This document shows, one piece after another, positions 49,691 to 61,639 of a DNA stretch of 64,000 nucleotides. Positions within the stretch are counted from its first letter, which is position 1; each line of letters opens with the position of its first letter. Source of the DNA: Thysanoteuthis rhombus. Lineage: Eukaryota; Mollusca; Cephalopoda; Oegopsida; Thysanoteuthidae. A program made the translations under genes and the position numbers. The notes below the pieces were generated by a model, which had not been told where the DNA came from, searched no databases, and saw nothing but the letters and a program-made list of their open reading frames with translations. The DNA lies in contig OY735202.1 of the NCBI GenBank assembly GCA_963457665.1, positions 48,829,781 to 48,893,780 on the forward strand, read 5' to 3'.

Positions 49691-50115
49691 GGTGAGCCAT
49701 TGTTCTGACTAATTTGGTAGTTTTTTTTACACCAACCTTTATTTTTTTTCCCAACCAACTCTCCATTTTTGGTTCCTAGCATATGAATGAATGAATGAAT
49801 GCTGTTTTTCATATCATCTTTCCCTCCTTTTCTATCATTTTACATCCCCCCTCCACAAGGTCAAATATAACACTCCAGTCGGATTTAATGTGCGGGCCCC
49901 CACACACGTATGTAGAACCACAAATTGCCCCGTCCCCGCAGCTTGTGCTTCAGAGCCGTCAGTACGACTCACGACCCTCCCCTTAAATGCAACGGGTCGG
50001 GGGGTGGGCGTCTTTTCATTCATTTTGTTATTCGTTACTCTCCCTCTCCTCTTCCCATCTTTTTGTACTTTAAATACACCCACGCATACACATACAACGT
50101 ATATACACACACACA
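49691..50115. other. Unassigned
   Basis: No transposon or exon motif. The overlapping long ORFs (49791-50527) owe most of their length to the adjoining microsatellite. Confidence 0.45.
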
Positions 50116-50121
50116 CATATA

Positions 50122-50177
<56 letters not shown>

Positions 50178-50198
50178 CATATACATATATAAATACAC

Positions 50199-50246
<48 letters not shown>

Positions 50247-50256
50247 ATATATATAG

Positions 50257-50309
<53 letters not shown>

Positions 50310-50324
50310 CGTGTGTGTGTGTGT
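50116..50324. repeat. Compound TA/TG microsatellite
   Basis: Several TA blocks with interruptions, ending in TG/CG units (50288-50324). It generates a 200-codon spurious ORF. Confidence 0.97.
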
Positions 50325-50424
50325 CAAATTTCTGTCCAAGTTTGGTGTTTTTCTACCATAACACCAAGAACAAGAAGAACGATTCCCCACCTAATTTCCC
50401 CAGTTTAGAGTTGACTTTGTTTTC

Positions 50425-50760
50425 TTTTCTTTTCTGTAACAATAAGAACAATCCTCACAAAATTCATGAGAGTAAACTTTTCAGTCTCTACTCCATCGCG
50501 TTAAACCAAACCGATGTAAAGAATTAACATTCCCTTATCATTATTTCAAATCATGACCAACTTACCGACTGAGCCAAGTCCTATATATCTGCGAAAATTC
50601 ATCAATGCGGATGGGCTTTCTAATAGATAAATACGCTTGTACTGAAGATATATATTTTCGGGCACTCATATTTACAATGCAAATTTTGCAGTAATCACTT
50701 CTGGTCGGAAGAGATGTTAGAGTGGATTTTGAACCTGCTGCAGCCATCTCTGTATTCATG
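50425..50760 (-). mobile_element. Dimeric tRNA-derived SINE family C, copy 2 (minus)
   Basis: Minus strand: B box 'gcaggttcaaaatccactc' (RC of about 50719-50738) in an upstream module, then a second head, 'ggctcagtcggtaagttgg' (RC of 50557-50575), with 'gtcatgatttgaaat', then a body to 'gaggattgttcttattgtt' (RC of 50437-50455). The same order is seen at 16490-16825 and 55010-55340. Confidence 0.7.
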
Positions 50761-51589
50761 ATTATTTACTAAGCATTGCTTATTTTTAGCTCAAGGCTAT
50801 AAGTATAGGGCAACCAGCGAAGTTCGAACTTACTACTTGGTATTAATGGTATGCTACATACCGCTAACCACTTTCACGAGGCATCCCGAAAATCCTCAGT
50901 TCTCCATCATCAATTCTTTTCAAACATTTCTTTGCTGAGTATCTTTTTGAGTGATTTCACCTTCACTATATTCTCAGTACATTCTACGCGTTGTCTCTGT
51001 TGTTCTCGTTCCAAGTTTGAATAAGTTGAGAATTCAAACTCTCACTATCAATTTTTGGGGTAATCACGTTGATTCACTCTTTATGAGAGCAGGTATGTTA
51101 TTTCCAAAGGTAAATGATGTGCGTGGATTTCATATTGATGAAAATAATTACAAAATTGTTGCATTTCGAAAGACTTTTTTTTAAGCCGGTAAAAAAAACA
51201 AGAGAACCTCGAAAAGCGCATGGTATTTTTTCGAGAAAACAACTAGTTACAAGTTCTGTTCTCCCTTGGATTTCCAAGTTCTCCAGCCTCTTTGCTATAA
51301 TCATCTTAATATTCCATTTATTTTTTTGTTCAATGGTAATATCCACATGTTTAACGTTCTTTTTTTTTCAACTTTATTTAATTTCTCTCCGCTAACAAAG
51401 TTGAAGAGGTATATGCATGGGCGTCCACAAAGGGGGGCATTTGACCCCCCCCCCCGTGACTGCCCCCGGATCAGGCCTTCTCATAGAGGACGAGGAGGTT
51501 TGAAAGTTAGAAACATATAATCAATAATGGATAATCATGCTGTGCAACCGTTTTATGTTACCCCAACTTAATATCCTCTATATAAAAAA
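50761..51589. other. No recognised gene
   Basis: ORFs without motifs. A C-rich module, 'gaccccccccccccgtgac' (51444 on), of unknown origin. No clear repeat family. Confidence 0.45.
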
Positions 51590-52150
51590 GTGGAATTATT
51601 ATTATGCACTGGTAACAGGGCTGCTGTTAAGATATATTCTGAATATATCCTTTTGCACACCCCCCCCCCCTAAATACCATCGGTATATATAATCGGTTGC
51701 GTCTGTTCTTCCGTCTGTCCTTCCGTCCACTCCAAACGTACACAATGCATTCCAATGAAAGGAGAGATGGATAATGTAGTAAAGAATAAGGGGGTTGAAA
51801 TGTGGGGCGGATCCAGGAATTCTTTTTTTTTTCATAGTTATGTTTCGCAGTTTTTTTTCTATTCATTAGTATATTTGTATACGTTCATGTCAGTCCAGCA
51901 GTTCTCAATGCAAAAAAATCAAAATTTGCAGAATATTGGACGATAGGCTACGTAAGATTCTTTCGGATCCATGCACAATTAGCCCCCCTACTTCCTACTT
52001 CCATGTCAAAGCCATATAGTATCACAAAAAGGTTAATGTCTGCCTACACGATATATCCGAAAGTTCTCAATGAAATTCTTTGAAAATTCGTGGATGGGTC
52101 GGCAACGAACTATGGGAGAAGTGCCTAAATCTTTGGGTGGATCCATGTAT
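51590..52150 (-). repeat. GGATCC satellite block (minus)
   Basis: Anchors 'gggcggatccaggaattc' (51804), 'tttcggatccatgcacaatt' (51961) and 'gggtggatccatgtatgctc' (52136) are spaced 157 and 175 bp, with 'cgatatatccgaaagttctc' inside. The last unit is interrupted by the TC tract. Confidence 0.8.

Positions 52151-52152
<2 letters not shown>

Positions 52153-52224
<72 letters not shown>
52153..52224. repeat. TC microsatellite
   Basis: 36 TC units at the broken end of a satellite unit. Confidence 0.97.
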
Positions 52225-52226
<2 letters not shown>

Positions 52227-52279
52227 GGTACTTTCTAGTTCCACCGTATGGTCTGGTTGAACCGTGACATCAACTATCT

Positions 52280-52990
52280 AACAAATATACTTCTCTCTGT
52301 TTCTGATTACGAGATCTGGTCTTCTTAACTGAATCGGGTGATCTGTTTGTATTTCAAAATCACAGATAATCTGTTTTCCTTGAACAGATTCTGTTCTGTG
52401 AATATACCATGTTGGCATGGTCATATCCCAATCGTTGTCACACTTCCTGGTGGATCATTTTCCCTATCTTTGCTGGTTTAGTACTCTTTCTTAGCTAACT
52501 TGTAGCATTCGCTTGATTGACAGTCATATATATATCCACATAGTTTATATTAACTATTTTGCTATGTACTATTCATCTTGGCCTTAATATAGTTGTTCTG
52601 GATCGCAAATTTGGATTCAGTTTCTCTCTTCAGATGTTCTCTGCGCAACCACGTTCTTTCGATTGTTATCCTTTTGTTTGCCTCTCGTAATGGCAGCAAA
52701 TTTGTTTTTGGTTCCTTATTTTAGAGGCTCTTTATAATCCTCGGTTTGCTCTTTTCAGTTCTATGGTAATTTCTCGCGGTAATAAGTAATCTTTCACTTA
52801 GCAGCTTTGTGTAAGCCTCAAGTCCGTTGATTGCAGAGTTGATAAAATCTTCAGAGTTGCCATATTCCTTTCCTGTATATTTCCCTTTCTGATATATTCT
52901 ATCAACTTTCTTAAACAGTGCAAGACTTTATGCACTGTTACAAACTTCCTTGTTTCGCCATAAAATTTTCTCAGTTCTTCTCTTGTTCAG
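52280..52990 (-). mobile_element. LINE relic with R2-type endonuclease region (minus)
   Basis: The longest remnant of the family. From high to low coordinates the minus strand gives KVDRIYQKGKYTGKEYGN then SEDFINSAINGLEAYTK (about 52920-52800), degraded linker, MIHQEVCQRLGYDHANMVYS (about 52460-52410), and VIFEIQTDHPIQLRRPDLVI (about 52370-52310), which contains the RPD motif of the restriction-like endonuclease. Stops and frameshifts throughout; a TA stretch near 52526 is minor. Confidence 0.8.
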
Positions 52991-53115
52991 TTTACAAGCG
53001 TCACAAAATTTGAACATGTAATCCTTATTTTTTCAACAAAAAGCGATTTGGCTGCTTTTTGCCTCCCCCTCCAAGTTTTTAGAGGGTGTTCAATTCACAA
53101 TGTAAATTTATAAAT
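52991..53115 (+). repeat. Dispersed family A fragment (plus)
   Basis: 'aatttgaacatgtaatcctt', a 'ccccctccaagtttttagag' C/T segment and 'ttcaattcacaatgtaaatt' match the central part of family A. It abuts the LINE relic, and the 38030-38610 region shows the same A-plus-LINE adjacency in mirror image. Confidence 0.65.
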
Positions 53116-53119
53116 TGGT

Positions 53120-53190
53120 GGAAATCTTGTGGAAGATCTATGTTCAACGTCGGACCCTAAAAGGATGATGATGATGATGATGATGATTAT
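53120..53190 (+). mobile_element. LINE 3' end with GAT tail (plus)
   Basis: 'aatcttgtggaagatctatg', 'ttcaacgtcggacc' and an ATG run (53165-53187) match the 3' terminus at 19850-19900. Very short fragment. Confidence 0.7.
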
Positions 53191-53643
53191 CATCATGATC
53201 ATCATAACTCAAATAAAGATCAGAATGAACATATACTCGAGTGAAGTAGTCGTGGTGGTGGCTTTCGATTTCCTGTTCATGATTATCATTCTTCAATTTT
53301 TAGGCTAGAATCTGATGATTGTCGATGGGGATCAAGTGACAACAAGTCTCACCAAAACTTCAGCACTTTTATACCAATTCCAGTGGTGCTGTTGTGGAAA
53401 TAGTTTCAATTCTTCTTCGTATCTTCAGTTTCTCTTGCTTTCCTTTTTCAAAGGTCATCGGGGCTCTCCAAAGCATTCGAGTAATGATGAGTACAATCGT
53501 CGCTTCCATATACAATTTCATTTTTCGTTTTCTGACAACCCCGTGACATTTATTCAGTTTTCCACCGTGATCTGCCGAAACAGTGATATCTTAAATATCG
53601 TCTCTTTACTTACGGTGATTAAATCGTTGTTAATATCATCATC
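53191..53643. other. No recognised gene
   Basis: 53320-53395 resembles the 115-bp unit at 32966 ('agtgacaacaagtctcacca', 'ccagtggtgctgttg'). The 156-codon ORF 53315-53785 ends in the trinucleotide tract and is not a gene. Confidence 0.45.
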
Positions 53644-53647
53644 ATTA

Positions 53648-53718
<71 letters not shown>

Positions 53719-53760
53719 GTTGTTGTTGTTGTTGTTGTTGCTGCAGCAGCAGCAGCAGTT
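53644..53760. repeat. TTA/TTG/GCA microsatellite
   Basis: A run of TTA units, then TTG, then GCA units. As at 43090 it precedes a family A copy. Confidence 0.97.
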
Positions 53761-53764
53761 GTTA

Positions 53765-54070
53765 AAAACAATCAACTGTCACTAAAACTGTCAACCTGGA
53801 TTCAGTTTTTAAATTGGTCTGGTTGACTGGTTATTCATTTATATAAGTATGTATGTATGTTCTATGCGTACAGGTCGTATCAATGGAGCTACAGGGTTGA
53901 AATGTTAAACATGCATTCCTTATCAGGTTTCAAAGAACGATTTTTTTTAATTTTTAGAAAACCGCACTAGTTCTTTCGTAGATGGCTCAATTTGACATGT
54001 AATTTTTTGCTAAATTGATTCCATAGCATTCACGCTTTCTTATCAGCCCCAACACGGTATGCTACCAATT
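53765..54070 (+). repeat. Dispersed family A, copy (plus)
   Basis: 'aatcaactgtcactaaaact', 'aaattggtctggttgactgg', 'tatgtatgtatgttctatgc', 'caggtcgtatcaatggagct', 'catgcattccttatcagg' and 'gctaaattgattcc', in the order of 43205-43690. The 'tatgtatg' stretch here occupies the TA-microsatellite position of that copy. Confidence 0.8.
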
Positions 54071-54400
<330 letters not shown>

Positions 54401-55009
54401 ATACCGTCGTCATGTATCTTCTCGAAAGGCTTGGGCAGGTCTGCTTGGGTTAATTTACATTTGTAAAAATAAAATCGTATGATTTTTACTTGTTTCTACG
54501 GGATTATTACGGGTTATTCTCAAGGATAATCCATTGAAAACGATTGAACGGTCGACTAGGCTGATCTACATTTCAGACTGAATAATCCGAAAATAAATCG
54601 AATAACGGAGTTAATGTGGCTCTTATGTTAATAATTCCAGCCTTATTTGAATGTACATTATAAATAGATACAGTGCACTATTAATGTTGATGATAGTTTG
54701 GAAATATGCCAAGGATTTCCTCTTATTTCGTACTCACTCGTAAACATCTTGCCTGTAATAGTTTTCTATATTTACTCTGGACTTATTGTGTATTTGTCAG
54801 GACATAAGTCACGGTTTCCTCTCAAAAGCCAGAGATAGTGAACGGGGTTAACAATTTCTCACCATCTTTGTCAACCATTCAACTGGCTATTGTATTACGA
54901 AAAAAACATTTCAGTGTATCTGTTTCTATGCGAGATTGAATCTTCTGTACGAATATCTTTCTGTTGTTGGACTCCCGTCCAACTCTGGAGCCCACTTTAT
55001 TTTTCTACC
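54401..55009. other. No recognised gene
   Basis: Unassigned AT-rich DNA. No ORF with motifs. Confidence 0.5.
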
Positions 55010-55340
55010 GTGACAAGTACAAGAACAATCTTCACCAAATTTAGAGGAGTAAACTCTTCGTCAAACCGACTGATTGGTAGGCAGAAGTCTTATATATATA
55101 TCTAAAAAAGATTACGCTAGAAATTCTAATGAATAAACGCATTTATGAAATTATCATTTCCAATGGTGATCTGACCACACTGATTGGCAGTCAGCTCTCT
55201 TACTGACTGAGGCAAACTGGCGTGTCTTACTTATCTACGAATATACTTATCATAAATACAATACAAATGTTGCAGTAATCATCTTCAGTCGGAATAAAAG
55301 TAGGAGTCGAGTTTGTCAGCCAAGTTTGTTATTGTTTTCA
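55010..55340 (-). mobile_element. Dimeric tRNA-derived SINE family C, copy 3 (minus)
   Basis: The minus-strand head 'tgcctcagtcagtaagagag' (RC of 55196-55215), with 'ctgactgccaatcagtgtgg', forms a recognisable tRNA-like D/anticodon region. The body reaches 'aagattgttcttgtacttg' (RC of 55016-55034). The upstream module has a degraded B box near 55320. A CAT/TGA-rich run (55338-55380) flanks it. Confidence 0.7.
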
Positions 55341-55439
55341 TCATCATCATCATCATCATAATCATCATCATCATCATCATGTGATGATATCCACTTTTAA
55401 TCGCCAATCACTTTTGTTGACAAACATAACATTTTTTGT

Positions 55440-55835
55440 CACTTAAAGTAGCGAATCTGACACGGAAATACGATCCAGTAGGTTCCCATCGCTCAACTTA
55501 AACGTGGAAGCCAAGCGAGAACAATTAACACAAACAAGCGAAAGCAGATGATTTTCAACACACGACGTAGATATTTCGAGTTTGTTAGCTATCTTCTGCG
55601 TGGTATAATATCGATCAATCCCAAGTGATATCTTGATTTGATTGTTATCAATTACAACCGGTCAACCCTAAGCTGTGGTATCGTTCAGCGATAAATCTCC
55701 TGCACGAAACTTTGCAAAACACTTTTGACCCGTTTGACCAGTCCGGGTTCTTTTTCGATAAACCATAAGTTTGAGTTATACTTTTAATTTCTTGAAATTA
55801 AAAAGACGTATTATACCTAAAATGTTGGCCATTTC
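55440..55835 (-). pseudogene. Mariner transposase N-terminal relic A (minus)
   Basis: Minus-strand translation gives RTGQTGQKCFAKFRAGDLSL, then NDTTA...VVIDNNQIK, then YTTQKIANKLEISTSCVENH and LDRISVSDSLL. These follow the mariner order: W(F)xKFRxGDxxLEDxxRSGRP, D(D)xx(L)K, xTTxELAxxLxVSxxTVxxHL, then the region before the first catalytic Asp. The catalytic half is absent. Related to the relic at 56990 but not a recent duplicate. Confidence 0.7.
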
Positions 55836-56534
55836 CTTTCTTTTACAATGTAAATCTATTTTAATCAAAATATGCCAATTCAGTAACTTTTCCTTCCTGA
55901 AAAATCTACGCTGATATGATGTCAGTCACAATATAACCAAAACGGATATTTTTCAATGAAGTTATTTTGAATTAAATGCTCCAAACAAAAACAGAACAAA
56001 CATCTAGGCCAAGCAATAACATTGTTTTCCTATATCAGATTTCAACAATAATCCTTGTAAAATTAGTACGAATTTATTTTCGATTCAATAACTTGTGCTC
56101 AAGTCCTTGAACTAATTTTTCAAACGAGTACCTTTTCAAGAGTTGTTTTTAATATTTGTTTTAGTCATTGATCCTGAAACATGTGAATACCTTGTTTTTT
56201 CTGACGTCATCGCAGCGTCATATTTGATCTCTGAACAGATAACGTAACCTTGACTCGAAGTAATGGTGTGTAACAAGATTAAACAAGTTTCTCATCTATC
56301 CTCGCTTGAATAATTATCAATTTCATTTCTAATGGATAGGTTTCCTTCGTTCTCAAGTGGTTTCGACTGATTGTTTATTAAGTTGTGTCACTTTGCCCAC
56401 GTACTTGTAAATGTGATCAAATTTCAGAGTAGAAGCATTGAGGCTTACAAGTCTGAAGTCCAGTTTTGATTCGTAACATTTTTATCAAGTAATACTGCCT
56501 TTTTCAAGTAAGAATAAAGCGTAATTGCAATTCA
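55836..56534. other. No recognised gene
   Basis: Unassigned AT-rich DNA between the two mariner relics. Confidence 0.5.
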
Positions 56535-56612
56535 TTATAATACGCTCAGATGGTGTGACGCTAAGTAGGTCTGTTTCACATGCAGGAGGTGCGATTCCCA
56601 ATACAGCCAAAG
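56535..56612 (+). mobile_element. tRNA-like relic (plus)
   Basis: A-box-like 'cgctcagatggtgtgacgc' (56545-56563) and B box 'aggtgcgattccca' (56587-56600) at close to tRNA spacing. Arms are incomplete. Could be a SINE head or a tRNA pseudogene. Confidence 0.5.
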
Positions 56613-56989
56613 AGCGTAGAAAATATTTCATTGGATAAATTTCTAATGAATCTTCAACATACGAAAATTCAAAGATCAGAAATCGAACTTTTATTCATTC
56701 AAAATTATTGGTGCTTGCTGTTAACGCTGTTTTGACAATGAAGTCGATGACAGTGCACTTGGTATTATTTAGAAAGAAAAACACTCAAAATTCAGACGAG
56801 GATAAATAGTCAAAAGTTGATACTAATGGTTAATCGATGTAAAAAGTGGAATGATAAATAAAAATATTTGTTTTACTGATATTGATACAAAATACAGGAA
56901 CCGAAACAGAGTCAGGAGTTCAAATTTGATAAGTATTGGATATGAAGTGTTTATTTTCACTATCTTCGTTAAAAAAAGATCACTTTTAA
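56613..56989. other. No recognised feature
   Basis: AT-rich, unassigned. Confidence 0.5.
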
Positions 56990-57300
56990 TTCTATAATGT
57001 CATACTTGCATGTGTTTTTCTTTCAATTGTCTTGAAATTGGCGTGTTCATTGCATAATAACTAATTCTTCGTATCAAATTAATCTTGAATGGTCTTGGAA
57101 AAATGATGCCATCAGTTTCAACTGATTCGCCTGATCGTGAAGCGTCCTTCTGCAAGGAATATCCAGCACGGAACTTTTCAAACCATCTTAGATACGTTTG
57201 ACCATTAACAGTTCCTTGTCTATAAATATTGCTTGTTTTCTTCCATCTTCAACGTTAAAATCAATAAACAAACACAAGCCCGTTTTGACTATTTCCTTTT
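56990..57300 (-). pseudogene. Mariner transposase N-terminal relic B (minus)
   Basis: The minus strand reads FNVEDGRKQA (from about 57270), then SNIYRQGTVNGQTYLRWFEK and FRAGYSLQKDASRSGESVET with DG, the typical mariner helix-turn-helix linker (VYGEGTV...RRWFxKFRxGDxxLxDxPRSGRPVExD). It decays after ISRQLKEKHMQV near 57020. Frame changes are needed between blocks. The antisense ORF 57198-57500 is a shadow. Confidence 0.75.
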
Positions 57301-57739
57301 CTTTAAATAGCACAAATATGACAACTGTAACAGTAGTTTTTACCAATAAACAACTTCGTACTGTCTCTAAACTGATTAAAAGTAACATTTCATACCAACA
57401 TATTTCATATAGTTTCCATTACGCGTTAAAATATGAAACTTATACAGAATTTAGAACAAGTTTTTTCACAACATCTATATCTAGCTACCCTCCAAAATAA
57501 GCTCACACGTAGAAAATTGATGTTGGAAAGGTGCACAAATCCCGAACTTTTCGGACCGAAAGCTATTCTGCCACCCAAAATGGTAGAAGAGTTCCAACTG
57601 GATATGAATTATTCAACAAATCCTGATCACAACTATCACATTATAATCAAAATCAATTTTTAAGGAAGTTAGTTAAAACTAGACGCCCCTAATGTCATTC
57701 AACGACAACAAAATAGTGTAAGATTTAGTGGCAAAAACC
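57301..57739. other. No recognised gene
   Basis: The ORF at 57433-57663 has no motif. Possible remains of the mariner's upstream end were not resolved. Confidence 0.4.
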
Positions 57740-57800
57740 ATAACTGCCAAGCCTCCGGTTCGAAAGCGAACCGCTCTCTCCAGTTAGCTAGATCTCAACG
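57740..57800 (-). mobile_element. tRNA-like relic (minus)
   Basis: Minus strand: A box 'tagctaactggagagagcgg' (RC of 57773-57792), followed by an anticodon-like hairpin GGTTC/GAACC. The T-arm is decayed. Looks like a tRNA pseudogene or SINE head. Confidence 0.45.
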
Positions 57801-60214
57801 TTATGCCAGAGTAATCATACGGTCGTTCACATCTGAACTATTTATATAACAGCTGAGTTCTACGCTTTCATCGAATTAAAAGTTACTATTTCAAATAAAA
57901 CAGGTCACTGACTTCCAGCAGCTAGATAACGATATATTACAAGTAATATAAAACCATTTTTGTCGAACTGTTTCAGATTGTTGACTTTATTGCAATTAGT
58001 CGGATTTTCAAATTTAAGAAATTCTGATTCCAGCATTGTATACTGTCAGGGAAGGTAAAAATACAGGAGAATGGAATGACGTCATCTCAAAATCCATTGC
58101 CATTTATCAAAAGAGAAACCGTTGCTCATTCAACAAATATGTTTGTTTTGTTTTTATTCAAATGGTCCGCTGTTTTCTTTCACCTTTCACATGATTTCAG
58201 AATTTTTTTAACGTTATCAACCTCGTTTACATTTAATTGGGGTTCCCTTATAGGATTGGTTCAAAAACAAATTAGTCTCCGTTCTCAACTAAAATAATAA
58301 TAGGCGATTGTTGAGTTTGGTTTACGAAAAGATTTTATCATCCACAACTATAACAATAGGCTTTTTGCTTTAATATAGGTTTACCAGAGATATTTTTAAG
58401 AAAATATCTCCACTTTTGATATTTCAATTATGCAAAATGAATTATAAGATAACTCTTTGTTGCCAACATATTAGGTTTTGTTTTTACTTCGTTTCGGTAT
58501 TGCATGTGTACACTAACACGAATTACCAATTCCGAAAGATAAAAAATCTTAATTTTATTTGGATACACATTTTTTGCTCCTAAATAAAATAAAAAATCTA
58601 AAAAAGATTCTTCATTTCAAAGAACAATATAGACCGTTTGCACGATGTTTATACACTGATATATATAAATATTTTAAGCTATCCGTTCGATCAGTATACC
58701 ATTTCAAATAACTGATAAGACTTCCTTTCTGCAGCTCGGTGTTTTGAGGGGGTTTAGTTGTTATTTAGTTATAGGACATGGGATCGAATCCACCTGGAAG
58801 AGATATTTTTAATGTTAGTTCTTGAAAGCACATTTTCTGATAACAGTTTGCAGCTATTATGAAATAAGGTTAAATGATATTTTAAAAAATTACTAATTTA
58901 GATACGTATTTTTATCATATTGGTATTATCAAAAAGACACGGTGAAAAACATTATAATTTTTAAAGATATCAAAAAGATTGAAGAGTATTTTTAAAGACA
59001 CGTTCAAGTCCCTCCAGACACAGTATCCATTGCGTTTTTCGTTTTTGGACAATTGGCAAATTTTTTTACGGAAGGTCATACGCGTAGATTCCTCCCTTTA
59101 TTCAGATAAACTGGTTTTGTCGCTATTCTTTCGGCATAGAATTTAGTTAATTTCATTTTTCTTCTCTAATTTATGCATGAACGTCGTTGTTTTGTATGAA
59201 ATTTGTCAGCAGTATTCATCCCAAATTCTAATATTTTTTGTGTGCTTTCCATTTATTAAATTTAAGCCGGGTGGATTCTATGGTATTTTTGAACTTTGAT
59301 TTATTTTCCTTTTCTTTTTCTTTTTTTTTCTCACCAGTGCTTATAGTAACACTTTCTTTCGTCTTGAAGAGAAAAGAGAAAGAAAGCTCTGAAGATTTAT
59401 ATTCTAATTAATTCATTTGAACCATATGAATCTTCTCTTGGAGACGAAGAAAAATATCTTATTAAATGTTTTATTAGTGTAGTCCGGTTTTACCATCTGT
59501 TCCCCATTGTAATATTTCATCATAAATACATCTTTTATTAATCATTTAAGCGTAAGAGCGGAGTTTGACCTTAAATCAACCAGTCTAGTACTTGGCAATT
59601 CCTCGCAATAACGACAGAAGTTTTGAATATTTGACGTCACTGGCTGCGTTGAAAAAAATTCCGGTGAATCGGTGCAGGCAACAAAATGACGTCTGCCAAA
59701 TGCGTATCCGGAATGTATGGGTCAAACATTTTGGCTATCAACAACGGTAATTAGGTGTGCTCTAAAAAAATTTAATCTGTTCTATATTGCATGATTTTAT
59801 TTGTGTATCTTACATTCTTTCTCGCTGTTGACAAACGGTCGGTGAATACCGGGAAGAACAAGCTTGACTGCGCTAGGGTCAAACTCCTTCGATCCATTAA
59901 AATCCAAAAGATAAACAAAACACGATTCATTTCTTCATACAATATTACTCCAAAACTAAACTACTTGTCCCATTACAAATCCTTCTCTAGTAATTCCTGC
60001 AAAATGCAATTTGCAAACTTTAGAAAAATAAGTCGACCTGAGTCAGGCTTTCAAAGTGTGAGTGAATTCATCATTTTTAGCAGACGTCACTGTGTCACCG
60101 TTATTCGTGTATGACGTCACTGGTTTCTTGTCTGGCCATTGTTATCAGTCATCCGTCATTGTTGTTGTATACAAAGTCAAGACTCAATAGTAGGGGGCTG
60201 GACATAAGAAAGAA
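57801..60214. other. Gene-free stretch with one weak tRNA-like relic
   Basis: At 58732-58800 a B box 'gggatcgaatccacc' is preceded by 'tgcagctcggtgttttga', and the ends CTTCC/GGAAG could pair as an acceptor stem, but the T-stem does not close. No other element or exon was recognised. The ORF at 59791-60114 has no motif. Confidence 0.4.
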
Positions 60215-60320
60215 ATGAAAAGTTTACACAGCCTAATGGTTAATCCTCCACTGACTTCGAAAGCAAGGAAGAAATTTTAAAAAAAACGCTGCTCTCAGCT
60301 GGATTCGATCTCCTGGTGAA
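60215..60320 (+). mobile_element. tRNA-like relic with enlarged A-B spacing (plus)
   Basis: A-box-like 'cagcctaatggttaatcc' (60228-60245) and B box 'tggattcgatctcctgg' (60300-60316), with about 25 extra A-rich bases between them, so the ancestral tRNA-like unit was interrupted. Confidence 0.45.
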
Positions 60321-60473
60321 CGCCTCAAACTATTCATCCACGAAAACATAAAGAGGAAAATAGGAATTTAATTGTGCTTATAAATGACATTATGTTGTTT
60401 ATTTATAAGGTTCTGTTACATTAACAGTTTCAATGACATACTTCGTAGCACGGTAATTTTCGCTAGAGAGAAA

Positions 60474-60477
<4 letters not shown>

Positions 60478-60529
<52 letters not shown>
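60478..60529. repeat. TA microsatellite
   Basis: About 26 TA units. No flanking SINE recognised. Confidence 0.97.
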
Positions 60530-60531
<2 letters not shown>

Positions 60532-60947
60532 TTGATATTATATTGAAATAATGTTTCATAAGAGAAATCCAATCTTCACAAAAACACCTTTCGAATTTGA
60601 AACAGAATACTATAAAGAAGTTTTAAAATTAATCTTATTTTTCTTAAATCTATCAATTTTCTTACCTAAGAATACATGCGGAAATTAGTTCGTAATTGTT
60701 TGTTCTATGAAATAAGATATATTTTATTCTATTCTACTCTATTCTATTTATCGTATCGAAGAAAACTGACACTGCTATTTTTGTTATTATTTAACTCGAC
60801 GTCTGTTTCTTATACGTTATCATTTTACGTGTATGACTCACTGGTTTTTGGCGAGGGAATCTTGTTACGGTACGAAAACTCTAGAGTCTGATAATGTCTG
60901 AAAAACCTCATAAATTGACAAGTTTTCTGGAAGTGAAGAAGAAGTCT

Positions 60948-60949
<2 letters not shown>

Positions 60950-60999
<50 letters not shown>

Positions 61000-61026
61000 T
61001 GATGATGATAATAGTAATGATAATAA
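60950..61026. repeat. AAT/GAT microsatellite
   Basis: AAT units, a short GAT block and further AAT. It leads into the LINE C-terminal remnant. Confidence 0.97.
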
Positions 61027-61069
61027 TCAGGAGCAGCAGCAACAACAGTGACATTGATACTGAAGTTAA

Positions 61070-61300
61070 GACTGGAGGAATTGGAGATAAGAGGAAGGAT
61101 TGAGACTATGCGAATCACAGCACTATGGGTATCTGTAAGAATACTGAGAAGAGACTAAAGACCCCCAGTTGTCAGAAAGACAGAGAGAACATGGCATAAG
61201 TGTTAGAAAAGTAAGGGCTGTTGCGACAGTACAAACCACGACACTGCTCAGATATGCAAGGACGCTGAGAGGATTGCTGGAGACGTAGAGTGGTTTACAG
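61070..61300 (+). mobile_element. LINE C-terminal remnant, duplicated ILRR block (plus)
   Basis: Two adjacent weak copies of the LLGTARILRRVLE block of the endonuclease-type LINE: IETMRITALWVSVRILRR (about 61100-61155) and VQTTTLLRYARTLRGLLET (about 61225-61285). Identity is inferred from the better copies at 35045 and 33945. Confidence 0.5.
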
Positions 61301-61639
61301 TCACCCGGCTTTCAGCAATGACCGCCATATATCTGATAGACAGCGGGAATGTTGAGAGGGAAACTTGAGGGGGTGAGGGATGCTACATGAATCATTCAAT
61401 TTATTAATAATGGATTCAAAAGTCAAAAAATCTCAGTTATCTACCAGTGCCATCTACGCCTCCTCAAACGTTCCCATCAGCGTTACTTCTGGATCATTTT
61501 ACAACGCCACAAGTCAGCCAGTGACAAAAGCAAATCTACATTGAACAGACTCTAATTGAAAACTATCGTCCACCAAAGACTGTTCTGTTCGGTGTACTGT
61601 CGTCCGACCGACGAAACAACGGGGGAGGGGGCACCATGA

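Noticed and set aside
49925..50527. 200-codon ORF, the longest in the window
   Set aside because: More than half of it is IYIY/VCVC from a TA/TG microsatellite and the rest has no motif. The same applies to ORFs at 2543, 8330, 15901, 25433, 36530, 40281, 43005 and 53315.
58732..58800. tRNA gene with CTTCC/GGAAG acceptor pairing
   Set aside because: The B box is good but the T-stem and D-arm do not form. Recorded only as a weak relic in the surrounding stretch.
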